Origin: JAGVSR01 sp963825555
Lineage (GTDB): Bacteria > Pseudomonadota > Alphaproteobacteria > Rhizobiales > Hyphomicrobiaceae
DNA length: 64,000 nucleotides
Direction: 5' to 3'
NCBI GenBank assembly: GCA_963825555.1
Contig: CAWGTZ010000002.1
Location: 62,001-126,000, forward strand
In this document: one piece after another, positions 29,618 to 38,709 of the stretch
Position numbering within the stretch: position 1 is the stretch's first letter
Layout: each line of letters opens with the position of its first letter
The notes under the pieces: model-generated
What the model saw: only the letters and a program-made list of their open reading frames with translations
Database searches by the model: none
Told to the model about the DNA's origin: nothing
Translations under genes and position numbers: made by a program

Positions 29618-29833
29618 TGGAAAGTATTCCAATCCCGGCATCCATGAACCACTGGTAATCGGGTATACATATGCTGAAAGAGCAGCAATGGTGCGAAGTT
29701 CCCGCCTCGCAAAATAGCCTTTTAATGGTTCCGAATGTTGCGGATTTACATTAGGAATTTTTCCTATTCTTCAATTTATTACTTGTTGTTCCAGGAATTA
29801 TTCCCACAAGCGTGGGAAAAACTCCCGGTGGGA
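29618..29833. promoter_or_regulatory. AT-rich upstream region of the receptor with four inverted repeats
   Basis: Within the 408-base gap between the receptor and aguA lie TGGAA-agta-TTCCA (29618-29631), TAGGAA-ttt-TTCCTA (29752-29766), TTCCCAC-aagc-GTGGGAA (29801-29818) and TCCC-ggt-GGGA (29823-29833). The first sits 23 bases from the receptor start codon, where a repressor would block transcription or translation. The region is much more AT-rich than its surroundings. Metal-responsive control is an inference from the receptor; no Fur consensus was recognised. Confidence 0.4.
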
Positions 29834-30003
29834 ACGGTCCAACTTGTCAAAGTCCGTTGGCTTCAACCCCGGCTGCGGACGAGCAAGGTGATGGCCTTTG
29901 GCCCGGTCAGCCGCCACGCCGCACGACCGGCGGCCGGGAAACCTTGACTTCCGAACTCTCGGGCCGCACACCGCCCTCAAAGCGGCGATTTCTGAAGAGA
30001 CGC

Positions 30004-31035
30004 ATGAACATGACCTCACCCACCCCCGACCGGGACGTTATCGTCCCCGCCGAGTGGGCCCCCCAGGCGGCACTCTGGACGGCCTGGCCTGCTGATCCTG
30101 ATGAATGGAACGGCGACCTGGAACCACCCAGGCGCGACGTGGCCGGCCTCGTCCGGTCTCTCGGATCGCACGGCAACCGCGTCCTGTTGCTTGCCAATGG
30201 TCCGGAGGCAGAGGAGACCGCAGCCGCAGCGGTCGGCAGTCTCGCGGAGATCGTGCCGGCGCGTTACGGCGACATCTGGCTGCGCGATACGGGCCCCATC
30301 TTCGCCACCGGCCCGGACGGTGTCGTTGCACTCCGCTTCAAGACCAACAGCTGGGGCGGAAAGTACAATCTCCCCGACGACGAAACCGTTGGAGACGACG
30401 TGGCGCGGCTTGCCCGCGTACCCGTGCGCCGCTTCGACTTCGTGCTCGAAGGAGGGGCCGTCGATCACGACGGTGAAGGCACGATCCTGACCACGCGGCA
30501 GACACTTCTCAATCCCAACCGGAACGGCTGGACGAAAGACCAGGCCGAGGCGGCGCTGCGTGCCGCGTTCAGCGCCAAGGCCATCGTGTGGATCGATGAA
30601 GGCATGAAGAACGACCATACCGATGGGCACATCGACAACATTGCCCGCTTCGTCGCGCCCGGCCGCGTCGTTTGTCAGTCAGCGAGCGGCAAGGATGACC
30701 CCAACCGAGAGACGCTGGACGCCATCGCAGCAAAGCTCGCTGCCTCCACCGATGCAGCCGGCCGAAAGCTCGACGTGGTGCGCATTCCCGGTGTTGGGCT
30801 CTATCGCAATCCGGATGGCGAAATAGCCCCCGCGTCCTATATGAATTTTATCATCGCCAACGGCGTCGTGGTCGTTCCGGTTTACGGCGCCGCGAGCGAA
30901 GCGGCGGCTCTCGAAGCCCTGCAAGCCGTCTTTCCGGACCGGAAGGTCGTCGGCGTTCCCTCGCGCGGGCTTCTGGGCTGCGGAGAGGCCGGCGGTGGTT
31001 CGTTCCACTGCATCACGCAGCAGCAGCCTCTGTAA
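30004..31035 (+). CDS. aguA: Agmatine deiminase
   Basis: Hydrolyses agmatine to N-carbamoylputrescine and ammonia. The 343-residue member of the guanidine-modifying superfamily has RYGDIWLRDTGPIFA (substrate-binding Asp), the FVLEGGAVDHDGEGT block, the NDHTDGHIDNIARF histidine motif and catalytic Cys336 in GGGSFHCITQQQP. ATG codons at 30004 and 30010 are both possible. It is followed 16 bases later by aguB, so the two-step route to putrescine is one operon. Confidence 0.94.
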   Translation: MNMTSPTPDRDVIVPAEWAPQAALWTAWPADPDEWNGDLEPPRRDVAGLVRSLGSHGNRVLLLANGPEAEETAAAAVGSLAEIVPARYGDIWLRDTGPIFATGPDGVVALRFKTNSWGGKYNLPDDETVGDDVARLARVPVRRFDFVLEGGAVDHDGEGTILTTRQTLLNPNRNGWTKDQAEAALRAAFSAKAIVWIDEGMKNDHTDGHIDNIARFVAPGRVVCQSASGKDDPNRETLDAIAAKLAASTDAAGRKLDVVRIPGVGLYRNPDGEIAPASYMNFIIANGVVVVPVYGAASEAAALEALQAVFPDRKVVGVPSRGLLGCGEAGGGSFHCITQQQPL

Positions 31036-31051
31036 GGAGGACACACTCATC

Positions 31052-31912
31052 ATGACGAACCGCACGATCACCGTAGCCGGCATCCAGACCGCCTACGGGA
31101 CCGACATGGCCGAAAACATTGCGCGGACAGAAGCCTTCGTGCGCGAGGCCGCAAGCAAAGGCGCACAGGTCATCCTCCCTTCGGAGCTTTTTCAGGGGAT
31201 TTACTTCTGCACCCGTCAGGATCCGAAGTGGTTCGAGACCGCTTATCCGGCCGGCACGCATCCCTGCGTCGTCGCAATGCGCAAGCTCGCCAAAGAACTC
31301 GGCGTCGTCATCCCCGTCTCCATCTTCGAAAAGGACGGACCGCGCTATTACAACAGCATCGTGATCGTCGACAGCGACGGCGAGGCGCTCGGCCTTTACC
31401 GCAAGAGCCATATCCCCGACGGACCGGGATATCAGGAAAAGTACTATTTCCGGCCCGGCGACACGGGCTTCAAGGTCTGGAAGACCAAGACCGCTACCAT
31501 CGGCGTCGGCATCTGCTGGGATCAGTGGTATCCCGAATGCGCCCGCGCCATGGTGCTGCAGGGCGCCGAGATCCTGTTCTACCCGACCGCCATAGGCTCG
31601 GAGCCCTACGACAACGCCCTCGACACGCATCTACAGTGGCAGCGCGCCATGCAGGGTCACGCCGTCTCCAACGCCGTTCCGATCGTCGCGGCCAACCGCA
31701 TCGGACTGGAGACGAACGACGGGGCCGAACAGCGGTTCTATGGCCACTCGTTCATCGCCGACCACCGCGGCGAGCTGGTCGAGCACTTCGGTGCCACCGA
31801 CGAAGGCGTACTCGTGCACACGTTCGATCTCGACCTGATCGAGAGCTATCGCGCCGACTGGGGCTTCTTCCGCGACCGGCGCACGGACCTCTACGCAAAG
31901 AGCATCATTTGA
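31052..31912 (+). CDS. aguB: N-carbamoylputrescine amidase
   Basis: Nitrilase-superfamily enzyme that completes the agmatine route by releasing CO2 and ammonia to give putrescine. 286 residues from the ATG at 31052, which has AAGGAGG twelve bases upstream. The Glu-Lys-Cys triad is visible: Glu in ILPSELFQGIYF, Lys in YRKSHIPDGPGYQEKYYF and Cys155 in GVGICWDQWYPECAR. The long YFRPGDTGFKVW block is typical of AguB rather than generic omega-amidases. Confidence 0.95.
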   Translation: MTNRTITVAGIQTAYGTDMAENIARTEAFVREAASKGAQVILPSELFQGIYFCTRQDPKWFETAYPAGTHPCVVAMRKLAKELGVVIPVSIFEKDGPRYYNSIVIVDSDGEALGLYRKSHIPDGPGYQEKYYFRPGDTGFKVWKTKTATIGVGICWDQWYPECARAMVLQGAEILFYPTAIGSEPYDNALDTHLQWQRAMQGHAVSNAVPIVAANRIGLETNDGAEQRFYGHSFIADHRGELVEHFGATDEGVLVHTFDLDLIESYRADWGFFRDRRTDLYAKSII

Positions 31913-32333
31913 GGTCCAGCTTCAATTGAAGCTCGGACGTTTCGGATGGCGGTTCTCCAGGCGACGAACCTGCCGGCTTCCCGATCTCCTGTTGCGCGAC
32001 CCAGCGCATGACGGCGGCCACCGCGTGGGCCTCTTCGGCCTCTGTCAGCGCACGGCCCGCCGGAATGCCGTGCCATTTGGCGAGGCACCCGCGGCAGCAG
32101 GTGGCCGTCGCGTGCTGGGCGATGAAAACGGGATGTCCACGCATTGGCGTCTGCTTACCGTCGTTCCTAGGGTGCGCCGCCCCCAACCGCTCGTGGACGA
32201 TCCGGCAGGCGTGATCCTCGATCGTGCCTAGTCCTTTGGACACGACATAAGCCTGCTCCTTGGCGCCCATCTGGAAACGCCGCCGGAAGGACGAACGCGC
32301 CAGTGCCGCGAAGACCTCGTCGATGGGTCTCAT
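31905..32333 (-). CDS. DUF4186 family protein
   Basis: 142 residues from the ATG at 32333 (MRPIDEVFAALARSSFRRRFQMG); the frame can open further upstream but those residues are atypical. The conserved core is NDGKQTPMRGHPVFIAQHATATCCRGCLAKWHGIP, with a CC-x2-C cluster plus histidines that could bind metal. Its last eight bases overlap the end of aguB. The family is widespread in bacteria and functionally uncharacterised. Confidence 0.88.
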   Translation of the reverse strand: MRPIDEVFAALARSSFRRRFQMGAKEQAYVVSKGLGTIEDHACRIVHERLGAAHPRNDGKQTPMRGHPVFIAQHATATCCRGCLAKWHGIPAGRALTEAEEAHAVAAVMRWVAQQEIGKPAGSSPGEPPSETSELQLKLDLK

Positions 32334-32422
32334 TGGCTGTCCCGAATTGCCGCTGCCATCGTCATGCGAATGATGCGGAATTGTAATCCCCCTGTCACCA
32401 AATCCTGGCAAAAGCTGCGACT

Positions 32423-33610
32423 ATGACAGCGGCTGCGCCGGGTTTTCTGGAACTGATGCCGGATACGTCGACTGCCCTCTTCGCACTGGTGGTCCTGCTG
32501 ACGGGGCTTCATGTTCTGTCCGCCGCATTGACGGCGTGGCGGGTGATCCGGCGGCCGGAGCCCACTTCGCCGCCAGCGGATCACACCGGGTCCGTGACCC
32601 TGCTGCGCCCCGTCTGCGGACTCGACCCGAACGACGAGACCACGCTCGGCTCGACATTCCGGCTCGCTGACCATCCCGATCTGGAGATCGTTTTCTGCGC
32701 CGGGCGGGAGAGCGATGCCGCTGTACCACTCGTGCGCCGTCTCATCGCCGAAAATCCGCACGTGCGCGCAAGGCTGCTCGTCGGGGACGAACGGCCGACC
32801 TCCAACCCCAAGCTCAACAATCTCGTCAAAGGCTGGCACGGCACCACGGGCACGTGGGTCATCATGGCCGACAGCAATGTACTGCTTCCGCCGGATTACG
32901 TTTCGGAGCTGATGGACGCCTATCGCGCCGACACGGGACTTGTCTGCTCGCCCCCGGTGGGCTGCGCGCCGCGAGGATGGGCCGCCGAGATCGAATGCGC
33001 CTTCCTCAACACCTATCAGGCACGCTGGCAGATCGCCGCCGACACGATCGGCTTCGGGTTCGCCCAGGGCAAGTCCATGCTCTGGCGGCGCGACCTCCTC
33101 GATTCAGCTGGCGGCATCGAGGCACTAGGCGTTGATGCGGCGGAGGATGCGGCCGCGACCAAGATCGTCCGCGCCGGCGGGCGTCGCGTTCGCCTCGTGG
33201 ACCGACCCTATCCGCAGCCGCTCGGCCGGCGCAGTCTCAAGGAGATCTGGGACCGTCAGGTCCGCTGGGCCCGGCTGAGGCGCGCGACATTTCCCATCTA
33301 CTACCTGCCCGAGATTCTGACCGGGGCAGCCGTGCCCTTCGCGGCCCTGGCCGTCGCGGCCCCGGACCTCGGCCTTCACCCGCTGACGGCGGTCACGACC
33401 CTCGCCGCTTTCTGGTATGCAACCGAACTGGCTCTCGCCAAGGTTGCGGGCTGGCACATCTCGCCCTGGGCGCCGGTCGCTTTCGTGCTGCGCGATCTCA
33501 TGCTGCCCGCGGTCTGGATCGAGGGTCTGACCGGCAACGGCTTCAATTGGCGGGGCAATGAGATGAGCGCCTCATTGAGCATATCCGGGGCCCGCCACCG
33601 CCAGACCTGA
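32423..33610 (+). CDS. GT21-family glycosyltransferase (ceramide glucosyltransferase / HpnI-like)
   Basis: 395-residue membrane glycosyltransferase. An N-terminal membrane segment (about 15-40) is followed by a GT-A catalytic domain with the GT21 signatures LLRPVCGLDPNDE, IVFCAGRESD, KLNNLVKGW, ADSNVLLPPDY (donor-metal Asp) and RQVRWARLRR (a Q-x2-RW motif). Two or three C-terminal membrane segments follow. Relatives glucosylate ceramide or add N-acetylglucosamine to bacteriohopanetetrol (HpnI). No hpn gene lies nearby, so the acceptor lipid is undecided. Confidence 0.85.
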   Translation: MTAAAPGFLELMPDTSTALFALVVLLTGLHVLSAALTAWRVIRRPEPTSPPADHTGSVTLLRPVCGLDPNDETTLGSTFRLADHPDLEIVFCAGRESDAAVPLVRRLIAENPHVRARLLVGDERPTSNPKLNNLVKGWHGTTGTWVIMADSNVLLPPDYVSELMDAYRADTGLVCSPPVGCAPRGWAAEIECAFLNTYQARWQIAADTIGFGFAQGKSMLWRRDLLDSAGGIEALGVDAAEDAAATKIVRAGGRRVRLVDRPYPQPLGRRSLKEIWDRQVRWARLRRATFPIYYLPEILTGAAVPFAALAVAAPDLGLHPLTAVTTLAAFWYATELALAKVAGWHISPWAPVAFVLRDLMLPAVWIEGLTGNGFNWRGNEMSASLSISGARHRQT

Positions 33611-33829
33611 TCGCCGTCAGTCCGGCATCGCCCCACCGCTCCCAGCGCGCCCCCCTTTGGCCAATCGCCCGCCGCGGAATGCCCTTAATCGAAAGTTACC
33701 AAGCCTTAAGGGTTCACCGTTAACCCTTCAGAAATCGCCATATGCCGGCCGGGTTCGCAGACCGACGCACGCCGGCCGTATCGCCATTTTTACCGGGGCA
33801 CGCACCTCGGATCTTGGGAGAGCCGGAGC

Positions 33830-35350
33830 TTGCGAGCGAGGCCTAGTCAGATTGCAGGCGGGATTGCATTGCTGGCGGGCATGGCCGCCGCGACGCTAAC
33901 TGGCGTCGTCGGTGCAGCGGGAGATGACCGCACGATCTGGATGTATCACATTCACACCAAGGAAACGATCCAGATCCTCTACAAGAAGAACGGCCGCTAC
34001 ATTCCCGAGGCGTTGAAGAAGCTCAACTGGTTCCTGCGCGACTGGCGCCGCGACGAGTCGACGAAGATGGATCCCAGGACGATCGACATCGTTTGGGAAA
34101 TGCACGCCGAACTGGGCTCACAGAAGCCCGTCCACATCATCTCCGGTTATCGGTCGCGCAACACCAACGAAATGCTGCGCAAAACGCGGGGCGGCCAGGC
34201 GAGTCAGAGCCAGCACATCACGGGCAAGGCTATCGACATCCATTTCCCCGATGTGCCGGTCCGACGCCTGCGTTACTCCGCCATGATCCGAGAGCGGGGC
34301 GGCGTTGGCTACTATCCCACCTCGGCGCTTCCGTTCGTGCACGTCGACACCGCCCGCGTTCGCAGCTGGCCGCGGCTGCCACACGACGAACTAGCGCTGC
34401 TGTTCCCCAGCGGACGCTCCAAGCATCTGTCGGCGGAAGGCCGATCGCTCGAGCCGGGTGACGCGTCCGCAGCCCGCCGCCGCAAGCCGCAGCTGGCCCG
34501 CCAGGTCGCAGAGTACTTCGATATCCGTGCCACCCCGCGCAAGGCGGTGCTCGTTGCCTCCGCCGACGGGGCGCCCCTGCCCGTCCCTCCCGCGCCCAAG
34601 CCGGCGGTACGCCCAGCGCCGTCGCCACAGCCGGAAAAGCAGGCCACCGTGCTCGCCGCCCTGCCCCCGCCGCCCATGCCGCGGCCCGTCCCGCCGGCCC
34701 AAGCGCCGGCGACCACGGCCGAGCCTGCGCCCCGGCTGGTACGCGAACCCCGCCTTGTCGAACGATCGTCGAAGTTCACTCAGGGACCGTCCGCCGCGGA
34801 CCGCCGCAAGCTGGAGGATCTCGTCTGGCAGGCGACGATAACGTCTCCGCAGGCTGAGCCCAAGCCGCAGCCGGTGCTGGCCGCGCTCGCGCCGTCTCCG
34901 GCCGGACGCCCAGCTACACCGCCAGCTGCGGAAACGCAGCCCGATTTGCCGGATAAAGCCGTGGCTGAGCTAGAAGCCGACAGCGGCCTTGCAGGCCGGG
35001 AGACGACCACATGGATCGCGGCTCCCGCCTATGATGACGACCACCCCGAGGAATTGGCCTACCAGCCCTTCCCCATCCTGCCTCTGCTGACCAACACCCC
35101 ATCGCCTGACGATCCGGCCCTTGCCCGCATGGTGCATCCCGACGTGGCGCGGACACTGGACATGCTCGACGACGAGGGACGCATTCTGCCCATGCGCATC
35201 CGCCCCGGCGCCCAGTTGGCGCAACTGCTATTGGCTAAAGAGTTCAGGGGCCAAGCCGTCGACCTGTCGGACATCGAAACGCGACGGGACAGAGAGCTTG
35301 ATGGACAAACCGGCGTGGCCGAGAGGGTAGTCAGGACGTCTCCGCGCTGA
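33830..35350 (+). CDS. DUF882 / peptidase M15-like cell-wall protein with long disordered tail
   Basis: 506 residues reading from a TTG at 33830 preceded by GGAGAGCCGGAG; no ATG opens the signal segment earlier. After the export segment (about 8-32) a DUF882 domain (about 35-200) has the M15-type zinc motif elements GYRSRNTNEMLR, SQHITGKAIDIHF (His, Asp) and PFVHVDTARVR (His). Residues about 200-506 are Pro/Ala/Arg-rich and probably disordered. Likely a periplasmic D,D- or L,D-carboxypeptidase of the YcbK type. Its stop overlaps oppositely oriented oxyR by 20 bases. Confidence 0.85.
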   Translation: MRARPSQIAGGIALLAGMAAATLTGVVGAAGDDRTIWMYHIHTKETIQILYKKNGRYIPEALKKLNWFLRDWRRDESTKMDPRTIDIVWEMHAELGSQKPVHIISGYRSRNTNEMLRKTRGGQASQSQHITGKAIDIHFPDVPVRRLRYSAMIRERGGVGYYPTSALPFVHVDTARVRSWPRLPHDELALLFPSGRSKHLSAEGRSLEPGDASAARRRKPQLARQVAEYFDIRATPRKAVLVASADGAPLPVPPAPKPAVRPAPSPQPEKQATVLAALPPPPMPRPVPPAQAPATTAEPAPRLVREPRLVERSSKFTQGPSAADRRKLEDLVWQATITSPQAEPKPQPVLAALAPSPAGRPATPPAAETQPDLPDKAVAELEADSGLAGRETTTWIAAPAYDDDHPEELAYQPFPILPLLTNTPSPDDPALARMVHPDVARTLDMLDDEGRILPMRIRPGAQLAQLLLAKEFRGQAVDLSDIETRRDRELDGQTGVAERVVRTSPR

Positions 35351-36299
35351 TCGTCTTCGATGTGCCCTTGTTGCTGTCGTGGAGTTCCTTGGCGCGCGCA
35401 AGCGGTCCGTTCTTCCAAGCCTCGAAGACCAGCCGTCCAAGCTCTCGGAAATCGTCCTTGCGCGGGGAAGTAGTGCGCCACACAAGTCCGATTGAGCGCG
35501 TGGGCACCGGATCGCCGAAACGGATCACGGTGAGATCGCGGCCGCGTTCTTCCATGCCGAGGCTCATCTCCGGCAGCAGCGTGATGCCGAGGCCGGCAGA
35601 GACCATCTCGACGATCGTACCCAGGCTCGATGCACCGAAGGTATTGACGGTGTCCACTTGCTTCAAGCTGCAATAGGTGAGGGCCTGGTCGCGCAGGCAA
35701 TGACCTTCTTCCAGCAGCAAAAGCTTTTCGCCTTCGATCATCTCCTTGGTCGCGCGCAAACGACCGGACGACTTGCGCTGTTTGGGTAGCGCCAGAAGAA
35801 ACGGATCGTCGAACAGCTTGTGCTCTTCCAGATCGGAATGGTTGATCGGAAGCGCCAGCAAGAGCACGTCGAGTTTGCCTTCGAGAAGCTCTTCGACGAG
35901 ATGCACCGTCTGCGTCTCGCGTACGTGCAGTTCCAGATCCGGATAGGCATCCTTCAAGAGCGGCAACAGGGGCGGCAGCAGATAGGGCGCCACCGAGGGG
36001 ATGACGCCGAGGCGCAGCGAGCCTGTCAGGACGCGGTTGGAATGGTGGGCGAAGGAAACGAGTTCACGCACATCGCCCAGGATCCGCGAGACGCGCTGCG
36101 CGATCTCCTGACCCTTGGGCGTCAGCCGAACACCGGTACGGGTGCGCTCCACAAGTATCAGACCGAGTGTCTGCTCCAGTTCGTTGATCTGCATCGAGAG
36201 CGCTGGCTGCGTGACGGCACAGCTCTCTGCGGCGCGGCCAAAATGAAGCTCACGCGACAGAGCATCGAAGTAGCGCAGCTGTTTGAGCGTGACGGACAA
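35331..36299 (-). CDS. oxyR: Hydrogen-peroxide-sensing LysR-type regulator OxyR
   Basis: 322-residue LysR-family protein with an N-terminal helix-turn-helix (RELHFGRAAESCAVTQPALSMQINELEQ). The redox cysteines are Cys201 and Cys210 in LEEGHCLRDQALTYC, with the same nine-residue spacing as Cys199 and Cys208 of E. coli OxyR; this separates it from other LysR proteins. No katG or ahpC is adjacent. The AT-rich stretch at 36300-36360 just upstream would hold its promoter and any autoregulatory site. Confidence 0.93.
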   Translation of the reverse strand: MSVTLKQLRYFDALSRELHFGRAAESCAVTQPALSMQINELEQTLGLILVERTRTGVRLTPKGQEIAQRVSRILGDVRELVSFAHHSNRVLTGSLRLGVIPSVAPYLLPPLLPLLKDAYPDLELHVRETQTVHLVEELLEGKLDVLLLALPINHSDLEEHKLFDDPFLLALPKQRKSSGRLRATKEMIEGEKLLLLEEGHCLRDQALTYCSLKQVDTVNTFGASSLGTIVEMVSAGLGITLLPEMSLGMEERGRDLTVIRFGDPVPTRSIGLVWRTTSPRKDDFRELGRLVFEAWKNGPLARAKELHDSNKGTSKTISAETS

Positions 36300-36588
36300 G
36301 ATCAGCTTCTCTTATTCTTCCAACAATAAATAACGATTAGTTCTGATATCGCGCCCCGTCTAATCTCAAAAGCGTGATCGTCGAAAGGCAACAGGTTCAG
36401 GAGTAGAGGCAGGTTTTGCGCTGCCCGAGGTCCTGACGCCTATTCGAAGGGGCGCGGCTCTGATCCGCCCTTTCGGACACGCCCCGGTCGAAACGCCGAA
36501 TCGGCCGGGGCGTTGAATTTCCAAGGGTTCTCCCAGCGCTCCTGGCCACCCCTTCGCCCTATGGTCTGACACCCCGGTCCCGAAACAG

Positions 36589-36617
36589 AACAAGGGGCGC
36601 CCAAGACGCCCCTTGTT
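36589..36617 (-). terminator. Hairpin downstream of gapR
   Basis: AACAAGGGGCG (36589-36599) pairs perfectly with CGCCCCTTGTT (36607-36617). The minus strand continues CTGTTTCGG, a weak T-tract. It probably ends the gapR transcript. Confidence 0.7.
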
Positions 36618-36661
36618 CCTTGAGTTTCGCGCCCCGACGGAAGGGCGGCCGGAGAAGATCT

Positions 36662-36949
36662 TTACTCCGCGGCTTCCATCTGGCGTCCGGACGGAGAGGT
36701 CTCGGGCAGCATGCCAAGGGCATGCAGGTAAACCTCGAGGATGGTTTCCTCTTCTTCGCGCTCCTGCTGGCTTTTCTTGCGCATGCGCACGATCTGGCGC
36801 AGGGCCTTCACGTCGAAGCCCACGCCCTTGGCTTCGAGGTACTTGTCGCGGATGTCGGCCGCGAGCGCCTTCTTCTCCTCTTCGAGCCGCTCGATCTGCT
36901 CGACGAGCTGGCGCAACTGGTTCTGCGCGGCCGCCTGGAGCGTGGTCAT
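36662..36949 (-). CDS. gapR: Nucleoid-associated protein GapR (DUF2312)
   Basis: 95 residues, almost wholly helical and charged: MTTLQAAAQNQLRQLVEQIERLEEEKKALAADI then KGVGFDVKALRQIVRMRKKSQ. The KGxGFDVKALRxIVRxRK core is the DUF2312/GapR signature. In Caulobacter GapR is a tetrameric clamp on overtwisted DNA ahead of polymerases. A coiled coil at residues 10-40 is evident. A short acidic tail extends beyond the core. Confidence 0.93.
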   Translation of the reverse strand: MTTLQAAAQNQLRQLVEQIERLEEEKKALAADIRDKYLEAKGVGFDVKALRQIVRMRKKSQQEREEEETILEVYLHALGMLPETSPSGRQMEAAE

Positions 36950-37286
36950 GGCCTAACCTCATGATTGACGGATTGAACTGGAAACGCGAACGCAACATCG
37001 GCTGCACGGCCGCATCTGGGGCGGCGGAACCGTTACGCGAGAAGGCGTCAGACGTCCGCAAGACCCCCGCACCCATGACCACCGACGCTAGCGAGGGCGC
37101 CGGAAGGCTTCAAGGCAACGACAGTTCCATCCAGAGGTATTTGTGCAACGCCAGCCCACCACTACCTCCGCGCGTGGCCGTAAAATGGCCCCGAATCCGG
37201 GATTGTTGGCCTATGAGACGCGGCCCGTCCTAAACCGGGGTACGGTCGTGACGGCCGGTCCGCGATCGGTCGAGGCGGAGTGAGAG

Positions 37287-38585
37287 GTGGTGGTTCTGAT
37301 GCAGTTGTGGAATGCGAGTCTAATCAAGCGCACGGTCGCAAGGGGCGCTGCGCTTTGTTTGACCGTTCTCATTCTCGTCTCGGGACTGTTGATCGCATCT
37401 CTCCCGGCCGCGGCCCAGTCGCGCCCCGACTTCAAGACCTTCATTGCCTCGTTGTGGCCCGAGGCCGAGGCCGCCGGTGTCTCGCGCGCAACCTTCGACG
37501 CCGCGCTCGCCAGTCTGCAGCCAAATCTGAAGCTGCCCGACCTTGATCTGCCGGGACGGCCGACCGACGGCAGCAAGGGACAGGCCGAATTTACCCGCGC
37601 GCCGAAAGACTATCTCGACTCCGCCTACCTCGAGCGCCTGGCGAAGACGGGCCGCCAGCTCGCCGTGAAGCACAAGTCGGCACTGGAAAAGATCGAGCGC
37701 GAGACCGGTGTCGATCGCTATTCCATTCTCGCAATCTGGGGGCGCGAGACAGCCTACGGCAACCACAAGCTTCCGCATGACGCCATTCAAGTGCTCGCCA
37801 CGCTGGCTTGGACGGGGCGGCGCAAGGACCTCTTCCGCAACGAGCTCATCGAGGCGCTGAAGATGCTGCAATCGGGTGTCGCACGGTCCGACATGCGCGC
37901 CTCATGGGCCGGCGCCGTCGGGCTCACCCAGTTCATGCCATCCGAGTACTTCAACTACGCACGCGACCTCGACGGCGACGGCAAGAAGGACATCTTCCGC
38001 AATGTTGGGGATGCGCTGGCCTCCGGCGCCGCACAGCTTGCAGGCAAGGGCTGGGTGCGTGGCCAGACGTGGGGCTACGAGGTCATCATTCCCGCCGCAG
38101 CCGACTGCGGCTTCGAGGGCCCGACGCAAGCCCGCCCGATTTCCGAATGGCAGAAGCTGGGCTTTAAACGCGCCGATGGCCGGCCCTGGGGCGAAAAATA
38201 CCAAGGCGTGGAAGCTTACCTCATGAGCCCCGCTGGCGCTTATGGTCCCTCATTCCTGGTCTTCGAAAACTACAAGGTCATCCGGCGATACAATATGTCC
38301 GATCTCTACGCGGTATTCGTCGGCCATCTGGCGGACCGCATCGCGGGCAGGGGCGATTTCGTGCACGCGTTCGGTGGTACGGGCGCGCAGAAGACCAAGG
38401 TCATCGAAGAGATCCAGGCGCGCTTGGGCAAAGCCGGGTACGACGTAGAAAAAGTGGACGGCAAGGTCGGCTCCAACACGCGCAAGGTCATTGGCCTCTA
38501 CCAGCGCGCCAGCGGCATAAAGGTCGACTGCTGGCCCTCCGATGAGGTTCTGGCGCATATCCGCCGCACGGCGTCGAACCCGTGA
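37287..38585 (+). CDS. Lytic murein transglycosylase, MltB-like, with peptidoglycan-binding domain
   Basis: 432 residues from a GTG at 37287 with GGAG six bases upstream; an ATG at 37299 is the alternative. A signal segment (about 18-45, ending LPAAAQS) precedes the SLT2/MltB domain, with catalytic Glu in ILAIWGRETAYGNHKLPHDAI and the AGAVGLTQFMPSEYFNYARDLDGDGKKD block. A C-terminal PG_binding_1 domain (about 375-428, IQARLGKAGYDVEKVDGKVGSNTRKVIG) anchors it to murein. It would cleave glycan strands to 1,6-anhydro ends. Confidence 0.93.
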   Translation: MVVLMQLWNASLIKRTVARGAALCLTVLILVSGLLIASLPAAAQSRPDFKTFIASLWPEAEAAGVSRATFDAALASLQPNLKLPDLDLPGRPTDGSKGQAEFTRAPKDYLDSAYLERLAKTGRQLAVKHKSALEKIERETGVDRYSILAIWGRETAYGNHKLPHDAIQVLATLAWTGRRKDLFRNELIEALKMLQSGVARSDMRASWAGAVGLTQFMPSEYFNYARDLDGDGKKDIFRNVGDALASGAAQLAGKGWVRGQTWGYEVIIPAAADCGFEGPTQARPISEWQKLGFKRADGRPWGEKYQGVEAYLMSPAGAYGPSFLVFENYKVIRRYNMSDLYAVFVGHLADRIAGRGDFVHAFGGTGAQKTKVIEEIQARLGKAGYDVEKVDGKVGSNTRKVIGLYQRASGIKVDCWPSDEVLAHIRRTASNP

Positions 38586-38709
38586 GGTCACACGCGTGGG
38601 TCTTGTCTTGATAGGCCGCAACCCTCAGAATGGCGACATAGGGAGTCGCGGGTCAAATAAGCCCAGCGGCCCGTTCTGCGTTTCCCGATTCTGGAGTTTT
38701 CATTCGCCG

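Noticed and set aside
27991..29658. 555-codon plus-strand frame opposite the TonB receptor
   Set aside because: Antisense frame without any recognisable feature; the receptor explains the strand.
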